Below, piece by piece: positions 7,642-15,495 of a stretch of DNA of 37,770 bases (positions are counted from its first letter, which is position 1; every line of letters starts with the position of its first letter). The stretch covers positions 1 through 37,770 of the forward strand of contig JBOGFI010000017.1 of the NCBI GenBank assembly GCA_050743365.1, in the 5' to 3' direction. The notes under the pieces are model-generated. The model was given only the letters and a program-made list of their open reading frames with translations, was not told where the DNA came from and made no database searches. The translations under genes were made by a program, and so were the position numbers. The stretch is from JBOGFI01 sp050743365 (GTDB lineage: Bacteria > Actinomycetota > Acidimicrobiia > IMCC26256 > JACDBD01).

Positions 7642-8709
7642 CTAGCCGGCGAGCTCGGCGAGGACCAGCGACGCGTCGGCGTTGCGATCGTGGGTGAAAG
7701 GCCCGCCGCGCTCGCGAGCGTGCACCGGGTCGCCTCCGAGAACAAAGGCGGCCAGCGCGTCGAGCGAGGGCATGAGCTCGCGCAGCTCGCGCGGCGGCGG
7801 AAAGTACTCGTCCTCGTTGGTGACGAGCACGGGATCCACTCCGTCGGTGGGCGCCAGCTTGCTGATCACAGCCTGCACGAGGTCCTCGGGCGCGCTGGCA
7901 CCGGCGGTCACGCCCACGACGCGGGCATCGCCCAGGCTCGCGAGGTCGAGCTCGTCAGGGCCGTCGACCCGCACGACGGTGGAGGCGCCGGCGGTGTGAG
8001 CCACCTTGGTGAGTGCGATCGTGTTGGAGGAGTTGGCGCTGCCGAGGACCACCACCGCGTCGGCCTCGGCCGCGATCGCCGACAGTGCGGCCTGGCGGTT
8101 GGTGGTGGCGAAGCACAGGTCGTTGCGGGTGGCCGTCCACAGCTCGGGGAACTGGTGCCGGGTGCGCTCCATGATCCCCTCCCAGTCGTGCAGCGAGAGC
8201 GTCGTCTGGGCGAGCAGCGCCACCTTCGACGGGTCCTCGACCGACGGGAGCGCGGTCTCGAGGTCGGATTCCTCCTCGACGAGGCGGATGGCGTCGGGCG
8301 CGACCGCCAGCGTGCCCACGGCCTCGTCGTGCCCGGCGTGCCCTACGTAGAGGATGGTGAAGCCCTTGCCCGCCCGTACCCTCGCCTCGTGGTGCACCTT
8401 CGTCACGAGCGGGCACACTGCGTCGACCACGAACCGGCCCCGGTCGCGTGCGGCGGTGACGATCTCGGGCGCCGACCCGTGCGCCGAGAGCATCAGGGGC
8501 GCGCCCGCGGGTACCTCGTCGACGTCGTCGACGAAGACGACGCCGAGCTGGCGGAAACGGTCGACGACGAGCCGGTTGTGGACGATCTCGTGGTAGCAGT
8601 AGACGGGCGGCTCGAAGACCCGCACCATCCACGCCAGCGCCTTGATCGCCATCTCGACGCCGGCGCAGAACCCCCGGGGTTGCGCGAGTAGGACGCGTTC
8701 GACGGCCAT
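7642..8709 (-). CDS. ispH: 4-hydroxy-3-methylbut-2-enyl diphosphate reductase
   Basis: IspH is the iron-sulfur enzyme that makes IPP and DMAPP in the last step of the MEP isoprenoid pathway. The 355-residue protein carries the three cluster cysteines in GFCAGV (near residue 13), DAVCPLVTKVH (near residue 97) and NDLCFATTNRQ (near residue 195). The active-site TTN motif is part of the last. GSANSSNT and the C-terminal EDEYFPPPREL are also family features. The ATG at 8709 is chosen because the conserved N-terminus begins there and a TACCCT box sits 8 nt upstream. The longer frame to 9054 runs antisense to the next gene. Confidence 0.96.
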   Translation of the reverse strand: MAVERVLLAQPRGFCAGVEMAIKALAWMVRVFEPPVYCYHEIVHNRLVVDRFRQLGVVFVDDVDEVPAGAPLMLSAHGSAPEIVTAARDRGRFVVDAVCPLVTKVHHEARVRAGKGFTILYVGHAGHDEAVGTLAVAPDAIRLVEEESDLETALPSVEDPSKVALLAQTTLSLHDWEGIMERTRHQFPELWTATRNDLCFATTNRQAALSAIAAEADAVVVLGSANSSNTIALTKVAHTAGASTVVRVDGPDELDLASLGDARVVGVTAGASAPEDLVQAVISKLAPTDGVDPVLVTNEDEYFPPPRELRELMPSLDALAAFVLGGDPVHARERGGPFTHDRNADASLVLAELAG

Positions 8710-8723
8710 TGCCGCCGAGGGTA
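8710..8723 (-). promoter_or_regulatory. Putative leaderless promoter of ispH
   Basis: On the minus strand TACCCT (plus 8718-8723) lies 8 nt before the ispH ATG, the same spacing as at trpS, scpA and aroH. No ribosome binding site is visible in the gap. Confidence 0.5.
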
Positions 8724-8772
8724 GCGGCCGGCGCGAGGGGCGCCGGCATCGTTCCCCCGTACCGGGTTCTTC

Positions 8773-8784
8773 TACACTGGGGCC
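8773..8784 (+). promoter_or_regulatory. Putative leaderless promoter of the DUF512 gene
   Basis: TACACT at 8773-8778 is followed by 6 nt and the ATG at 8785. The spacing suits a transcript starting at or very near the start codon. Confidence 0.45.
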
Positions 8785-10209
8785 ATGCCGCCCGCGCGTG
8801 TCGTGGCGGTGGCGTCCGGGTCGCCGGCAGCGTCGGCCGGGCTCGTGGCCGGCGACGAGGTTCTCAGCGTCAACGGCGAAGCGGTGCGCGACGTCATCCG
8901 CTACCAGCTCCAAGCCGACGAGCCCACCGTGGAGCTCGAGGTGCGCCGCGGCGGGCTGGAGCAGCTCGTCACGCTGGACAAGCTCGCGGGCGAGCCGCTG
9001 GGCCTGGAGCTCGACAGCGCGGTGTTCGACCAGGTGCGCACGTGCGACAACCACTGTCCGTTCTGCTTCATCTACCAGCTACCCAAGGGCATGCGCGCCA
9101 GCCTCTACGTGAAGGACGACGACTACCGGCTGTCGTTCCTGTACGGGAACTTCACCACGCTCACCCGGTTCACCGAGGCCGATCTCGAACGGGTGGTCAC
9201 CGAGGGGCTCAGCCCGCTCTACGTCAGCATCCACGCCACCGATCCCCACGTCCGCACCCGCCTGCTGCGGAACCGTCGAGGCGCGACCAGCCTGCGGTGG
9301 CTGGCCGCGCTCCTCGACGCCGGCGTGGAGGTGCACGGGCAGGTCGTCGTGTGCCCCGGCGTCAACGACGCCGGGGTGCTCGACGAGACGCTCCTCGGGA
9401 TTCTCGACCGGTTCCCGGGGCTGGCGACGCTGGGGGTCGTGCCCCTCGGCGTCAGCGCCCATACCACCGAGCCCGACCTGCGCCCGCACAACCGTGAGGA
9501 CGCGAAGCAGGTGATCGACATCGTCGAGCGCTGGCAGGCGCGGTTCGCGCACGCGCTCGGCCGTCGCCTCGCCTTCGCCGCCGACGAGTACTACCTGCTC
9601 GCCGGGCGTCCGTTCCCCGAGCCGAGCGCGTACGAGGGTTTCGTGCAGCACGAGAACGGCATCGGCATGGCGCGCACCTTCGAGCAGGAGGTGCAGCGTG
9701 CTGTCGCCGGTGAGGCGGTGACCGGCACCGGCCCGCGCTCGGGCTTCTTCGCCTGGACCGACGGCGCTCCTGCCGACGGCTACCGCGCCCCGCGAGCGGT
9801 CGCGGCCTCCTTCGTGACGGCTGCAGGCGTGACGGCTAGGGGTGCGGTGTCCGCTACCTCTGCTGCCACGAACGGGAGGCGGCGTCCGGCCGCGATCATC
9901 ACGGGGACCTACGGCGAGCAGGTGCTCACGCCGCTCCTGCCCGCGCTCCAGGCGGTCGCGGACGCCCCGTTGCGCCTGCTCCCGGTCGCGAACCGGTTCT
10001 TCGGCGGGAACATCGGCGTGACCGGCCTTCTCACGGCCGCCGATGTGGCCTCCGCCCTGGGGCGGGAGCCGGCGGGGGAGCGGTACCTGCTTCCCGACGT
10101 CGTCCTCTCGCGCGGGCGGTTTCTCGACGGCGGGAGCCTCGCCGACCTGCCCCGCCCCGTCGAGGTCGTCCCCACCGACGGGGCCTCGCTCGTCGCTGCC
10201 CTGCGCTGA
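8785..10209 (+). CDS. PDZ-radical SAM-DUF512 family iron-sulfur protein
   Basis: A conserved protein of unknown reaction. The 474-residue product has an N-terminal PDZ-like domain (about residues 1-65, ASPAASAGLVAGDEVLSVNG). A radical SAM-like cysteine motif follows, CDNHCPFC (C-x3-C-x2-C, near residues 88-95), then a barrel segment and a C-terminal DUF512 region with GTYGEQVL and a closing segment rich in FFGGNIGVTGLLT. The family sits beside der in many Gram-positive bacteria, as here (4-bp gap), which hints at a role in ribosome assembly or RNA maturation. That role is inference. The start follows a leaderless-type promoter box. Confidence 0.88.
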   Translation: MPPARVVAVASGSPAASAGLVAGDEVLSVNGEAVRDVIRYQLQADEPTVELEVRRGGLEQLVTLDKLAGEPLGLELDSAVFDQVRTCDNHCPFCFIYQLPKGMRASLYVKDDDYRLSFLYGNFTTLTRFTEADLERVVTEGLSPLYVSIHATDPHVRTRLLRNRRGATSLRWLAALLDAGVEVHGQVVVCPGVNDAGVLDETLLGILDRFPGLATLGVVPLGVSAHTTEPDLRPHNREDAKQVIDIVERWQARFAHALGRRLAFAADEYYLLAGRPFPEPSAYEGFVQHENGIGMARTFEQEVQRAVAGEAVTGTGPRSGFFAWTDGAPADGYRAPRAVAASFVTAAGVTARGAVSATSAATNGRRRPAAIITGTYGEQVLTPLLPALQAVADAPLRLLPVANRFFGGNIGVTGLLTAADVASALGREPAGERYLLPDVVLSRGRFLDGGSLADLPRPVEVVPTDGASLVAALR

Positions 10210-10213
10210 CATC

Positions 10214-11518
10214 ATGCTCCCCCTCGTGGCCGTGGTCGGGCGCCCGAACGTGGGCAAATCGACCCTCGTCAACCGGTTCGTCGGCCGCCGCGAGGCCATC
10301 GTCGAGGAGCGGCCCGGGGTCACCCGCGACCGCAAGGAGATCATCGCCGAGTGGACCGGCCGCCGCTTCCGAGTCGTCGACACCGGCGGCTGGGTCGACG
10401 TCGAGGAGCCCCTGACGCGTCGGGTCACGCGGCAGGCCGAGCGTGCGATGGCGGAGGCCGACGTCATCCTCCTGGTCGTCGACGTCACCGTGGGTGTGGT
10501 CGACGAGGACGAGCGCGTGGCGTCGCTGCTCCAGCGGTCGGGGAAGCCGGTCCTCGCGGTCGCCAACAAGGTCGACGACGGAGGCCGCGACAGCGACGCG
10601 TGGGCGTTCAGCAAGCTGGGCCTGGGTGATCCCATCGGGGTCTCGGCGTTGCACGGTCGGGGGAGCGGGGATCTCCTCGACGCGGTCGTCGCCGAGCTGC
10701 CACCAGTGGTGCAGGAGGAGCCCGCGGGCGACGACCGGATCTTCTCGGTCGCCGTCGTCGGGCGCCCCAACGTGGGGAAGTCGACGCTGTTCAACCGGCT
10801 CGTGGGCGACGAGCGGGCGGTGGTGCACGACGAGCCCGGAACGACCCGCGACAGCATCGACACGGTCGTCCAGACCGAGGCCGGGCCGCTGCGCTTCGTC
10901 GACACAGCTGGCATGCGCCGCCGCAGCCGCGTCGACGAGGCCGCCGAGTACTACGGCCTCGTGCGCGCCCTCCAGTCGGTCGATCGCGCCGACGCGGCGC
11001 TGCTCGTGATCGACGCCTCCGAGGGTGTGACCCACCAGGACCAGCGGCTCGCCGAGCGCGTCGACGCCGCCGGCACCGCCGTCGTCGTCGTGCTCAACAA
11101 GTGGGACCTGCTCGACGCCGAGCAGCGCGCTCAGGTCAAGGGGCAGGTCGCCGACCGGCTCGCCTTCCTGTCGTACGCCCCCGTCCTCCAGGTGTCGGCG
11201 CTGACCGGCCGCAGCACCGGCCGGCTCCTGCCGGCGCTGCGCGAGGCCGAGGCGGCGTACCACCACCGGGTCCCCACCGCGGCTCTGAACCGTCTGGTGC
11301 AGGAGGCGCAGGCGAGGCAGTCGCCGCCTCTCGTGCGTGGCCGCCGGCCCCGGGTCCTGTACGCGACCCAGGGCGCCACCGACCCGCCGACGTTCACGCT
11401 CTTCGTGACCCATGAGCTACCGCCGACCTACCTGCGCTACCTCGAGCGCCGCATCCGTGAGGCGTTCGACCTCGGTCCCACTCCGGTCAAGCTCCGGGTA
11501 CGCCGCCGGCCTCGATAA
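10214..11518 (+). CDS. der: Ribosome biogenesis GTPase Der (EngA)
   Basis: Der is an essential GTPase with two tandem G domains that helps mature the 50S subunit. The 434-residue product contains GRPNVGKS twice (about residues 9-16 and 184-191). It has the G3 motifs DTGG and DTAG, and the G4 motifs NKVD and NKWD. The C-terminal KH-like domain ends in a basic tail (KLRVRRRPR). ATG at 10214 puts the first P-loop at the normal distance; the longer frame from 10043 overlaps the upstream gene. It follows the DUF512 gene by 4 bp and is probably co-transcribed with it. Confidence 0.97.
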   Translation: MLPLVAVVGRPNVGKSTLVNRFVGRREAIVEERPGVTRDRKEIIAEWTGRRFRVVDTGGWVDVEEPLTRRVTRQAERAMAEADVILLVVDVTVGVVDEDERVASLLQRSGKPVLAVANKVDDGGRDSDAWAFSKLGLGDPIGVSALHGRGSGDLLDAVVAELPPVVQEEPAGDDRIFSVAVVGRPNVGKSTLFNRLVGDERAVVHDEPGTTRDSIDTVVQTEAGPLRFVDTAGMRRRSRVDEAAEYYGLVRALQSVDRADAALLVIDASEGVTHQDQRLAERVDAAGTAVVVVLNKWDLLDAEQRAQVKGQVADRLAFLSYAPVLQVSALTGRSTGRLLPALREAEAAYHHRVPTAALNRLVQEAQARQSPPLVRGRRPRVLYATQGATDPPTFTLFVTHELPPTYLRYLERRIREAFDLGPTPVKLRVRRRPR

Positions 11519-11528
11519 CCTCGACGTG
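11516..11528 (+). promoter_or_regulatory. Putative leaderless promoter of the HMG-CoA lyase gene
   Basis: TAACCT at 11516-11521 is followed by 7 nt and the ATG at 11529. Its TAA is the stop codon of der, the same arrangement as at aroH. Confidence 0.4.
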
Positions 11529-12452
11529 ATGTCGGCGCGCAACCTGCCCGGGACCGTGGAGATCCGCGAGGTCGGTCCCCGCGACGGGCTCCAGAACGAG
11601 TCGCCCATCCCCGTCGCCGACCGTGTCCGGCTCATCGACGCCCTCAGCCGGACCGGGCTGCGGAGGATCGAGGCGGTGTCGTTCGTGAGGCCGGACGCGA
11701 TCCCCTCGATGGCCGGTTCGGAGGAGGTCATGGCCTGCATCGACCGCCGGCCCGGTGTCGTGTACTCGGCTCTCGTACCCAACGTCCGCGGTGCCGAGCG
11801 CGCCCTGGCTGCGGGCGTCGACGAGCTCCAGGTGGTGGTGAGCGCGAGCGAGACCCACAGCCGCAAGAACGTCCGCCGCAGCGTGTCCGAGTCGATCGAG
11901 GGCGCGCGCGAGCTGGCGGGGCTCGCGCGGGAGGCGGGGCGACCGGTCGAAGGGATCGTGTCGACCGCCTTCGGCTGCCCGTACGAGGGCGACGTCGCAC
12001 CCGACCGCGTCGCCGGTGTCGCCCGGCAACTGCTCGACGGTGGCGCCGACCGCTGCTCGTTCGGTGACACCACCGGCATGGCAACGCCGCGGCGCGTCGA
12101 CGAGCTGCTCGATGCCCTCGCGGCGTCGGGCGTGCTCGCCGGGCAGGTCGGCCTGCACTTCCACAACACGCGCGGCACCGGCCTGGCCAACGTGCTCGCC
12201 GGGCTCGAGCGCGGTGTCACCCGCTTCGACGCGTCGGTCGGCGGCCTCGGGGGCTGCCCGTACGCGCCCGGAGCATCCGGCAACATCGTCACCGAGGACC
12301 TGGTGCACATGCTCGACGACATGGGCATCGAGACCGGCGTCGACCTCGACGCGCTGATCGGCGTCGCGCACCTCGCCCAGGACGTGGTGGGCCGGGAGCT
12401 CCCCGGTCAGGTGATGCGGGCCGGTGCCCGCACCCGGACCTACGCCTCGTGA
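11529..12452 (+). CDS. Hydroxymethylglutaryl-CoA lyase family protein
   Basis: The family cleaves HMG-CoA to acetoacetate and acetyl-CoA, the last step of leucine breakdown. The 307-residue protein is a DRE-TIM metallolyase with VGPRDGLQNE (about residues 14-23, with the catalytic Arg and metal-binding Asp). It also has SFGDTTGMA, the metal-binding HFHNTRG near residue 210 and the signature GGLGGCPYAPGASGN with the catalytic Cys. The start at 11529 follows a leaderless promoter box; GTG at 11526 is an alternative. The stop overlaps the GTG of the carboxylase gene. Related aldolases acting on other 3-hydroxyacyl-CoAs cannot be excluded. Confidence 0.92.
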   Translation: MSARNLPGTVEIREVGPRDGLQNESPIPVADRVRLIDALSRTGLRRIEAVSFVRPDAIPSMAGSEEVMACIDRRPGVVYSALVPNVRGAERALAAGVDELQVVVSASETHSRKNVRRSVSESIEGARELAGLAREAGRPVEGIVSTAFGCPYEGDVAPDRVAGVARQLLDGGADRCSFGDTTGMATPRRVDELLDALAASGVLAGQVGLHFHNTRGTGLANVLAGLERGVTRFDASVGGLGGCPYAPGASGNIVTEDLVHMLDDMGIETGVDLDALIGVAHLAQDVVGRELPGQVMRAGARTRTYAS

Positions 12453-13984
12453 GCGACCCGGCCGACAGCGTGCGCAAGCACGTCGAGCGCGCGCTCCAGG
12501 GGAACCTGGAGCGTGAGGGCGAGAAGCTCGCACGCCAGGGCAAGCGGTTCGTCCGCGACCGCCTGGCGCGGCTGCTCGATCCGGGGTCGTTCGCGGAGGA
12601 CGGGCTGCTCGCGAACGCGCTGGCCGGCGATCTACCCGCCGATGGCATCGTGACCGGGGTCGGGCGAGTCGGCGACCGGCCGGTGTGCGTCATGGCCAAC
12701 GACCCGACCGTCAAGGCGGGGTCGTGGGGCGCGCGGACCGTCGAGAAGATCGTGCGGCTCACCGAGACGGCGCTGCGCCGCGAGATCCCGGTCGTCTATC
12801 TGGTGGACTCGGCGGGTGCCCGCATCACCGACCAGGTCGAGCTGTTCCCGGGCCGGCGGGGCGCGGGGCGTATCTTCGCCAACCAGGTGCGCCTGTCGGG
12901 GCGCGTCCCCCAGGTCTGCTGCCTCTTCGGGCCATCCGCCGCCGGCGGTGCGTACATCCCGTCGTTCTGTGACGTGGTGTTCATGGTCGAGGGCAACGCC
13001 TCGATGTACCTCGGCTCGCCCCGCATGGCGGAGGAGGTCATCGGCGAACACACCACGCTCGAGGAGATGGGCGGCGCGCGCATGCACGCTACCGTCAGCG
13101 GCTGCGGCGACAACCTGGTGGCCGACGACGACGAAGCGGTCGACGAGGCCCGCCGGTGGCTCTCGTACCTGCCGCGCAATTGGCACGAGCGCCCACCGGC
13201 GGGGGAGGCCCGTCCGGCCCGTGCCGACGCGACGCCCATCGCCGACGTCGTTCCCGTGGAGGAGCGCCGCGCCTACGACATGCACCGCGTTATCGATGCG
13301 CTCGTCGACGAGGGCAGCTTCTTCGAGGTCAAGCCGCTGTTCGCCAAGGAGTTGATTATCGGCTTCGCCCGGCTCAACGGAGATGTCGTCGGGATCGTCG
13401 CCAACAACCCCATGCAGCTCGGCGGGGTGCTGTTCGTCGACTCGGCCGACAAGGCGGCGAGGTTTATCTGGCTCTGTGACGCGTTCAACGTGCCGTTGGT
13501 GTTCCTCGCCGACGTTCCCGGGTTCATGATCGGCACCACCGTCGAGCGGCAGGGGATCATCCGCCACGGCGCCAAGATGATCTCCGCGGTCACCGAGGCC
13601 ACCGTTCCCAAGATCTCGGTGATCGTCCGTAAGGCCTACGGCGCCGGCCTCTACGCGATGTGCGGGCCCGCCTTCGACCCCGACGCCTGCCTCGCGTTGC
13701 CGACCGCCCAGATCGCGGTGATGGGGCCCGAGCCGGCGGTCAACGCCGTCTTCTACAACCGGATCCAGGCCATCGAGGACCCCGATGAGCGGGCCGCGTT
13801 CATCGCCGAGCGGCGCGCCGAGTACGAGGCCGACGTGGACCTGGTGCACCTCGCGGCCGAGCTGGTCGTCGACGCGGTGGTGCAGCCCGAGGACCTCCGG
13901 GACGAGGTTGTCCGCCGGCTCGCGCTCGCCCGCGACCGACGGCGCGAGGACTTCGCCCGTCGCCACGGCGTTCCGCCGGTGTAA
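12449..13984 (+). CDS. Acyl-CoA carboxylase beta (carboxyltransferase) subunit
   Basis: This subunit moves the carboxyl group from biotin to an acyl-CoA; with the adjacent HMG-CoA lyase, 3-methylcrotonyl-CoA is the likely substrate. The 511-residue product has the two-domain carboxyltransferase layout. The N-terminal half contains VYLVDSAGARITDQVELFPG and the oxyanion-type GPSAAGGAYIPSF. The C-terminal half contains LADVPGFMIG and the second AYGAGLYAMCG block. The GTG start overlaps the previous stop (GTGA). No biotin carboxylase/BCCP alpha subunit gene is in the window, so it must be elsewhere. Propionyl- or other acyl-CoA specificity is possible. Confidence 0.92.
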   Translation: MSDPADSVRKHVERALQGNLEREGEKLARQGKRFVRDRLARLLDPGSFAEDGLLANALAGDLPADGIVTGVGRVGDRPVCVMANDPTVKAGSWGARTVEKIVRLTETALRREIPVVYLVDSAGARITDQVELFPGRRGAGRIFANQVRLSGRVPQVCCLFGPSAAGGAYIPSFCDVVFMVEGNASMYLGSPRMAEEVIGEHTTLEEMGGARMHATVSGCGDNLVADDDEAVDEARRWLSYLPRNWHERPPAGEARPARADATPIADVVPVEERRAYDMHRVIDALVDEGSFFEVKPLFAKELIIGFARLNGDVVGIVANNPMQLGGVLFVDSADKAARFIWLCDAFNVPLVFLADVPGFMIGTTVERQGIIRHGAKMISAVTEATVPKISVIVRKAYGAGLYAMCGPAFDPDACLALPTAQIAVMGPEPAVNAVFYNRIQAIEDPDERAAFIAERRAEYEADVDLVHLAAELVVDAVVQPEDLRDEVVRRLALARDRRREDFARRHGVPPV

Positions 13985-14300
13985 TACGGGGCCATCTCGC
14001 AGAGGGCCTCCTCGGTGGCCGGCTCCGCAACGCGGGTGAGCGCCCGAGCGTCGTGGGCCGACGACGGGTCTCTGGTGGGTTCGTTCCGATCGGGTCCGGA
14101 GGAGGGGGCGGGAGTGCTCGCGGCACTCGAGGCTGTGGAGAAGCAGGGGTGTTCCGCGGAACACGCCCCGCACGAGAACCTGTCGACCCGCACCGCCGAC
14201 ACCCCCGCGGCGGCCCGCCAGGCGGATGCGCTCGTCGAGCTGGTCGGGCGGGTGTCCGGGCCGAGCGCGGCGGAGCACCAGCGGCCTGATGTGGTAACGC
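13985..14300 (+). pseudogene. DUF222 / 13E12-repeat HNH endonuclease gene fragment
   Basis: The frame directly after the carboxylase stop is open and reads like an internal piece of a DUF222 protein, the actinobacterial family that usually ends in an HNH nuclease. The segments include WADDGSLVGSF, then PEEGAGVLAALEAVE, then AARQADALVELV and RPDVVT, in the order expected for DUF222. No start, no upstream DUF222 part and no HNH domain are present. The piece covers roughly 100 residues, then decays into sequence before the zinc-ribbon gene. It is probably a relic left by recombination among the many DUF222 copies such genomes carry. Confidence 0.65.
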
Positions 14301-14347
14301 GAGCGCGCGGTGCGACCAGACTGAGCACCGGGTGTGAGAATGGGCGC

Positions 14348-14575
14348 GTGCCGTGGTGCGCCGGGTGCTCGCGCTATCTGTCGCCGCCGACGGTGCGACC
14401 CGACGGGACCTGCCCTGCGTGTGGCCGCACCGTCGACGCCGGGCGGGCCCGCACCACGACCGGCGACGAGCCGGTCCCGCTCCCGTGGCACCTCAAGCTG
14501 CTCGCGGCCGCGGTCGTCCTCTACCTCGGCTACCGCGCCTGGGAGGGCGTCGAGTGGGTGATCGGCCGGTTCTGA
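14348..14575 (+). CDS. Small zinc-ribbon membrane protein
   Basis: A 75-residue protein with two CxxC knuckles (CAGC near residues 3-6 and CPAC near residues 21-24) separated by 14 residues, the pattern of a zinc ribbon. A single C-terminal membrane helix follows (about residues 45-65, LKLLAAAVVLYLGYRAW). It resembles short proteins seen in other actinobacteria, but the function is unknown. The GTG start at 14348 places PWC at the N-terminus; the longer frame upstream is the DUF222 relic. It lies 30 bp before tRNA-Pro. Confidence 0.7.
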   Translation: MPWCAGCSRYLSPPTVRPDGTCPACGRTVDAGRARTTTGDEPVPLPWHLKLLAAAVVLYLGYRAWEGVEWVIGRF

Positions 14576-14590
14576 CCGTACGAGGCCACG

Positions 14591-14596
14591 TACACT
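14591..14596 (+). promoter_or_regulatory. Putative -10 box of the tRNA-Pro gene
   Basis: TACACT lies 9 nt before the first base of the tRNA, a normal -10 position for a transcript starting near the mature 5' end. No clear -35 box was found at the expected spacing. Confidence 0.4.
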
Positions 14597-14605
14597 CGAG
14601 GCGCG

Positions 14606-14680
14606 CGGGCTGTGGCGCAGCTTGGTTAGCGCGTCGGTCTGGGGGACCGAAGGTCGCGGGTTCGAGTCCCGCCAGCCCGA
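14606..14680 (+). tRNA. tRNA-Pro (anticodon GGG)
   Basis: A full cloverleaf can be drawn. The acceptor stem CGGGCTG (14606-14612) pairs with CAGCCCG (14673-14679). The D-arm starts GCGCAGCTTGGTTAGCGC. The anticodon arm TCGGT-CTGGGGG-ACCGA has GGG in the middle of the loop, and the T-arm GCGGG-TTCGAGT-CCCGC follows. The discriminator is A14680. The 3' CCA is not encoded (the next bases are CCG). Sequence composition and gene content change sharply after this gene. Confidence 0.95.
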
Positions 14681-14961
14681 CCGAGAAACCGCAGGTCAGC
14701 AGCGGTCTGCGCATGGGGCGCCACCGGCGGCGGCGTGCAGGTTTCTAACCCCCTTCTAACCGACGGTGTGTGTGCGGGTGTGCGGTTCCGGTAGGTGGAC
14801 GACGGGTTGGCTCCGGTAGGTCCACGACACTTCTCGGACGCGGTTCCGGTAGCTGGGCGTCTAAAACTGACGGTCAGCGGCCAAGGTGGAGCGGATGGAC
14901 GACAGGGCGAAGGGGCGGCATACGGGTCTCCTTCGCCCGTGAGCATTCGTCCTGGGGCCGA
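14681..14961. other. Intergenic stretch after tRNA-Pro
   Basis: I see no gene in these 281 bases. The reading frames through it lack family signatures. It contains a repeated CGGTTCCGGTAG phrase (near 14783 and 14840) and marks the change from core to accessory DNA. Confidence 0.4.
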
Positions 14962-15312
14962 CTACTTGCCTGCCCGGCACTTCGCCTTCGCGCCGTTGAA
15001 GCGCTCGGCGACCTCCCCGATCTCAGTTGTCAGATTCTCAATCTCTGCGGTGCCGTCCTCAAGAGCAGTCGTGGCCTCCTGTACTGATACCGGATCGAGG
15101 AAGTCCGTGTTTCCAAGGGTGAGGAACAAGCCCGACACGACCTCTCCGAACGCGGCAGCGCCGGCGAAGCCGTCTTCTGCGGCATTGAGTGCGCGGAGGC
15201 ACGACTTGGGAGGCTTCTTCGCGACCGCCTCGGCATTCCCCGCCCCAACGTCGGCGATGAGTAGGAACGCGGCGCTACATGTGACGGCAATGGCTTGGCG
15301 CATGAGTGTCAC
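14962..15312 (-). CDS. Small secreted protein of unknown function
   Basis: A 116-residue protein with a Sec-type signal peptide: a short basic start, a hydrophobic core (QAIAVTCSAAFLLIADVG) and a likely cleavage after GNAEA. The mature part is about 85 residues, helical in character, with two cysteines (SCLRAL and KAKCRAGK) that could form a disulfide. I do not recognise a named family. GTG at 15312 is favoured over upstream starts because a GGGGGAGG ribosome site lies 6 nt before it; ATG at 15303 is the alternative. Confidence 0.6.
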   Translation of the reverse strand: MTLMRQAIAVTCSAAFLLIADVGAGNAEAVAKKPPKSCLRALNAAEDGFAGAAAFGEVVSGLFLTLGNTDFLDPVSVQEATTALEDGTAEIENLTTEIGEVAERFNGAKAKCRAGK

Positions 15313-15495
15313 GGTCAACCTCCCCCTGGGACGGTTCCCGTGTTTACCCGATCCACTGAGGCTGTGGGCGAGACAACGACGCACGATGGTGAGCCTGCCC
15401 CCGAATGCCCTAAGGCCACAGGCAAGCTACTGCCGCCAGCGGAACCTGGGACCGATACCACTCGGCTGAGCCCTGGGGCAGCGGGGCGTCCCCTC

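Noticed and set aside
9079..10914. Minus-strand frame of 611 codons opposite DUF512 and der
   Set aside because: Antisense shadow; both plus-strand genes have full sets of motifs.
12632..14491. Minus-strand frame of 619 codons opposite the carboxylase
   Set aside because: Antisense shadow caused by GC-rich third positions; no family features.
14493..14714. Minus-strand frame reading GLEPATFGPPDRRANQ
   Set aside because: This is the well-known false translation of a tRNA gene in reverse; it overlaps tRNA-Pro and the zinc-ribbon gene.
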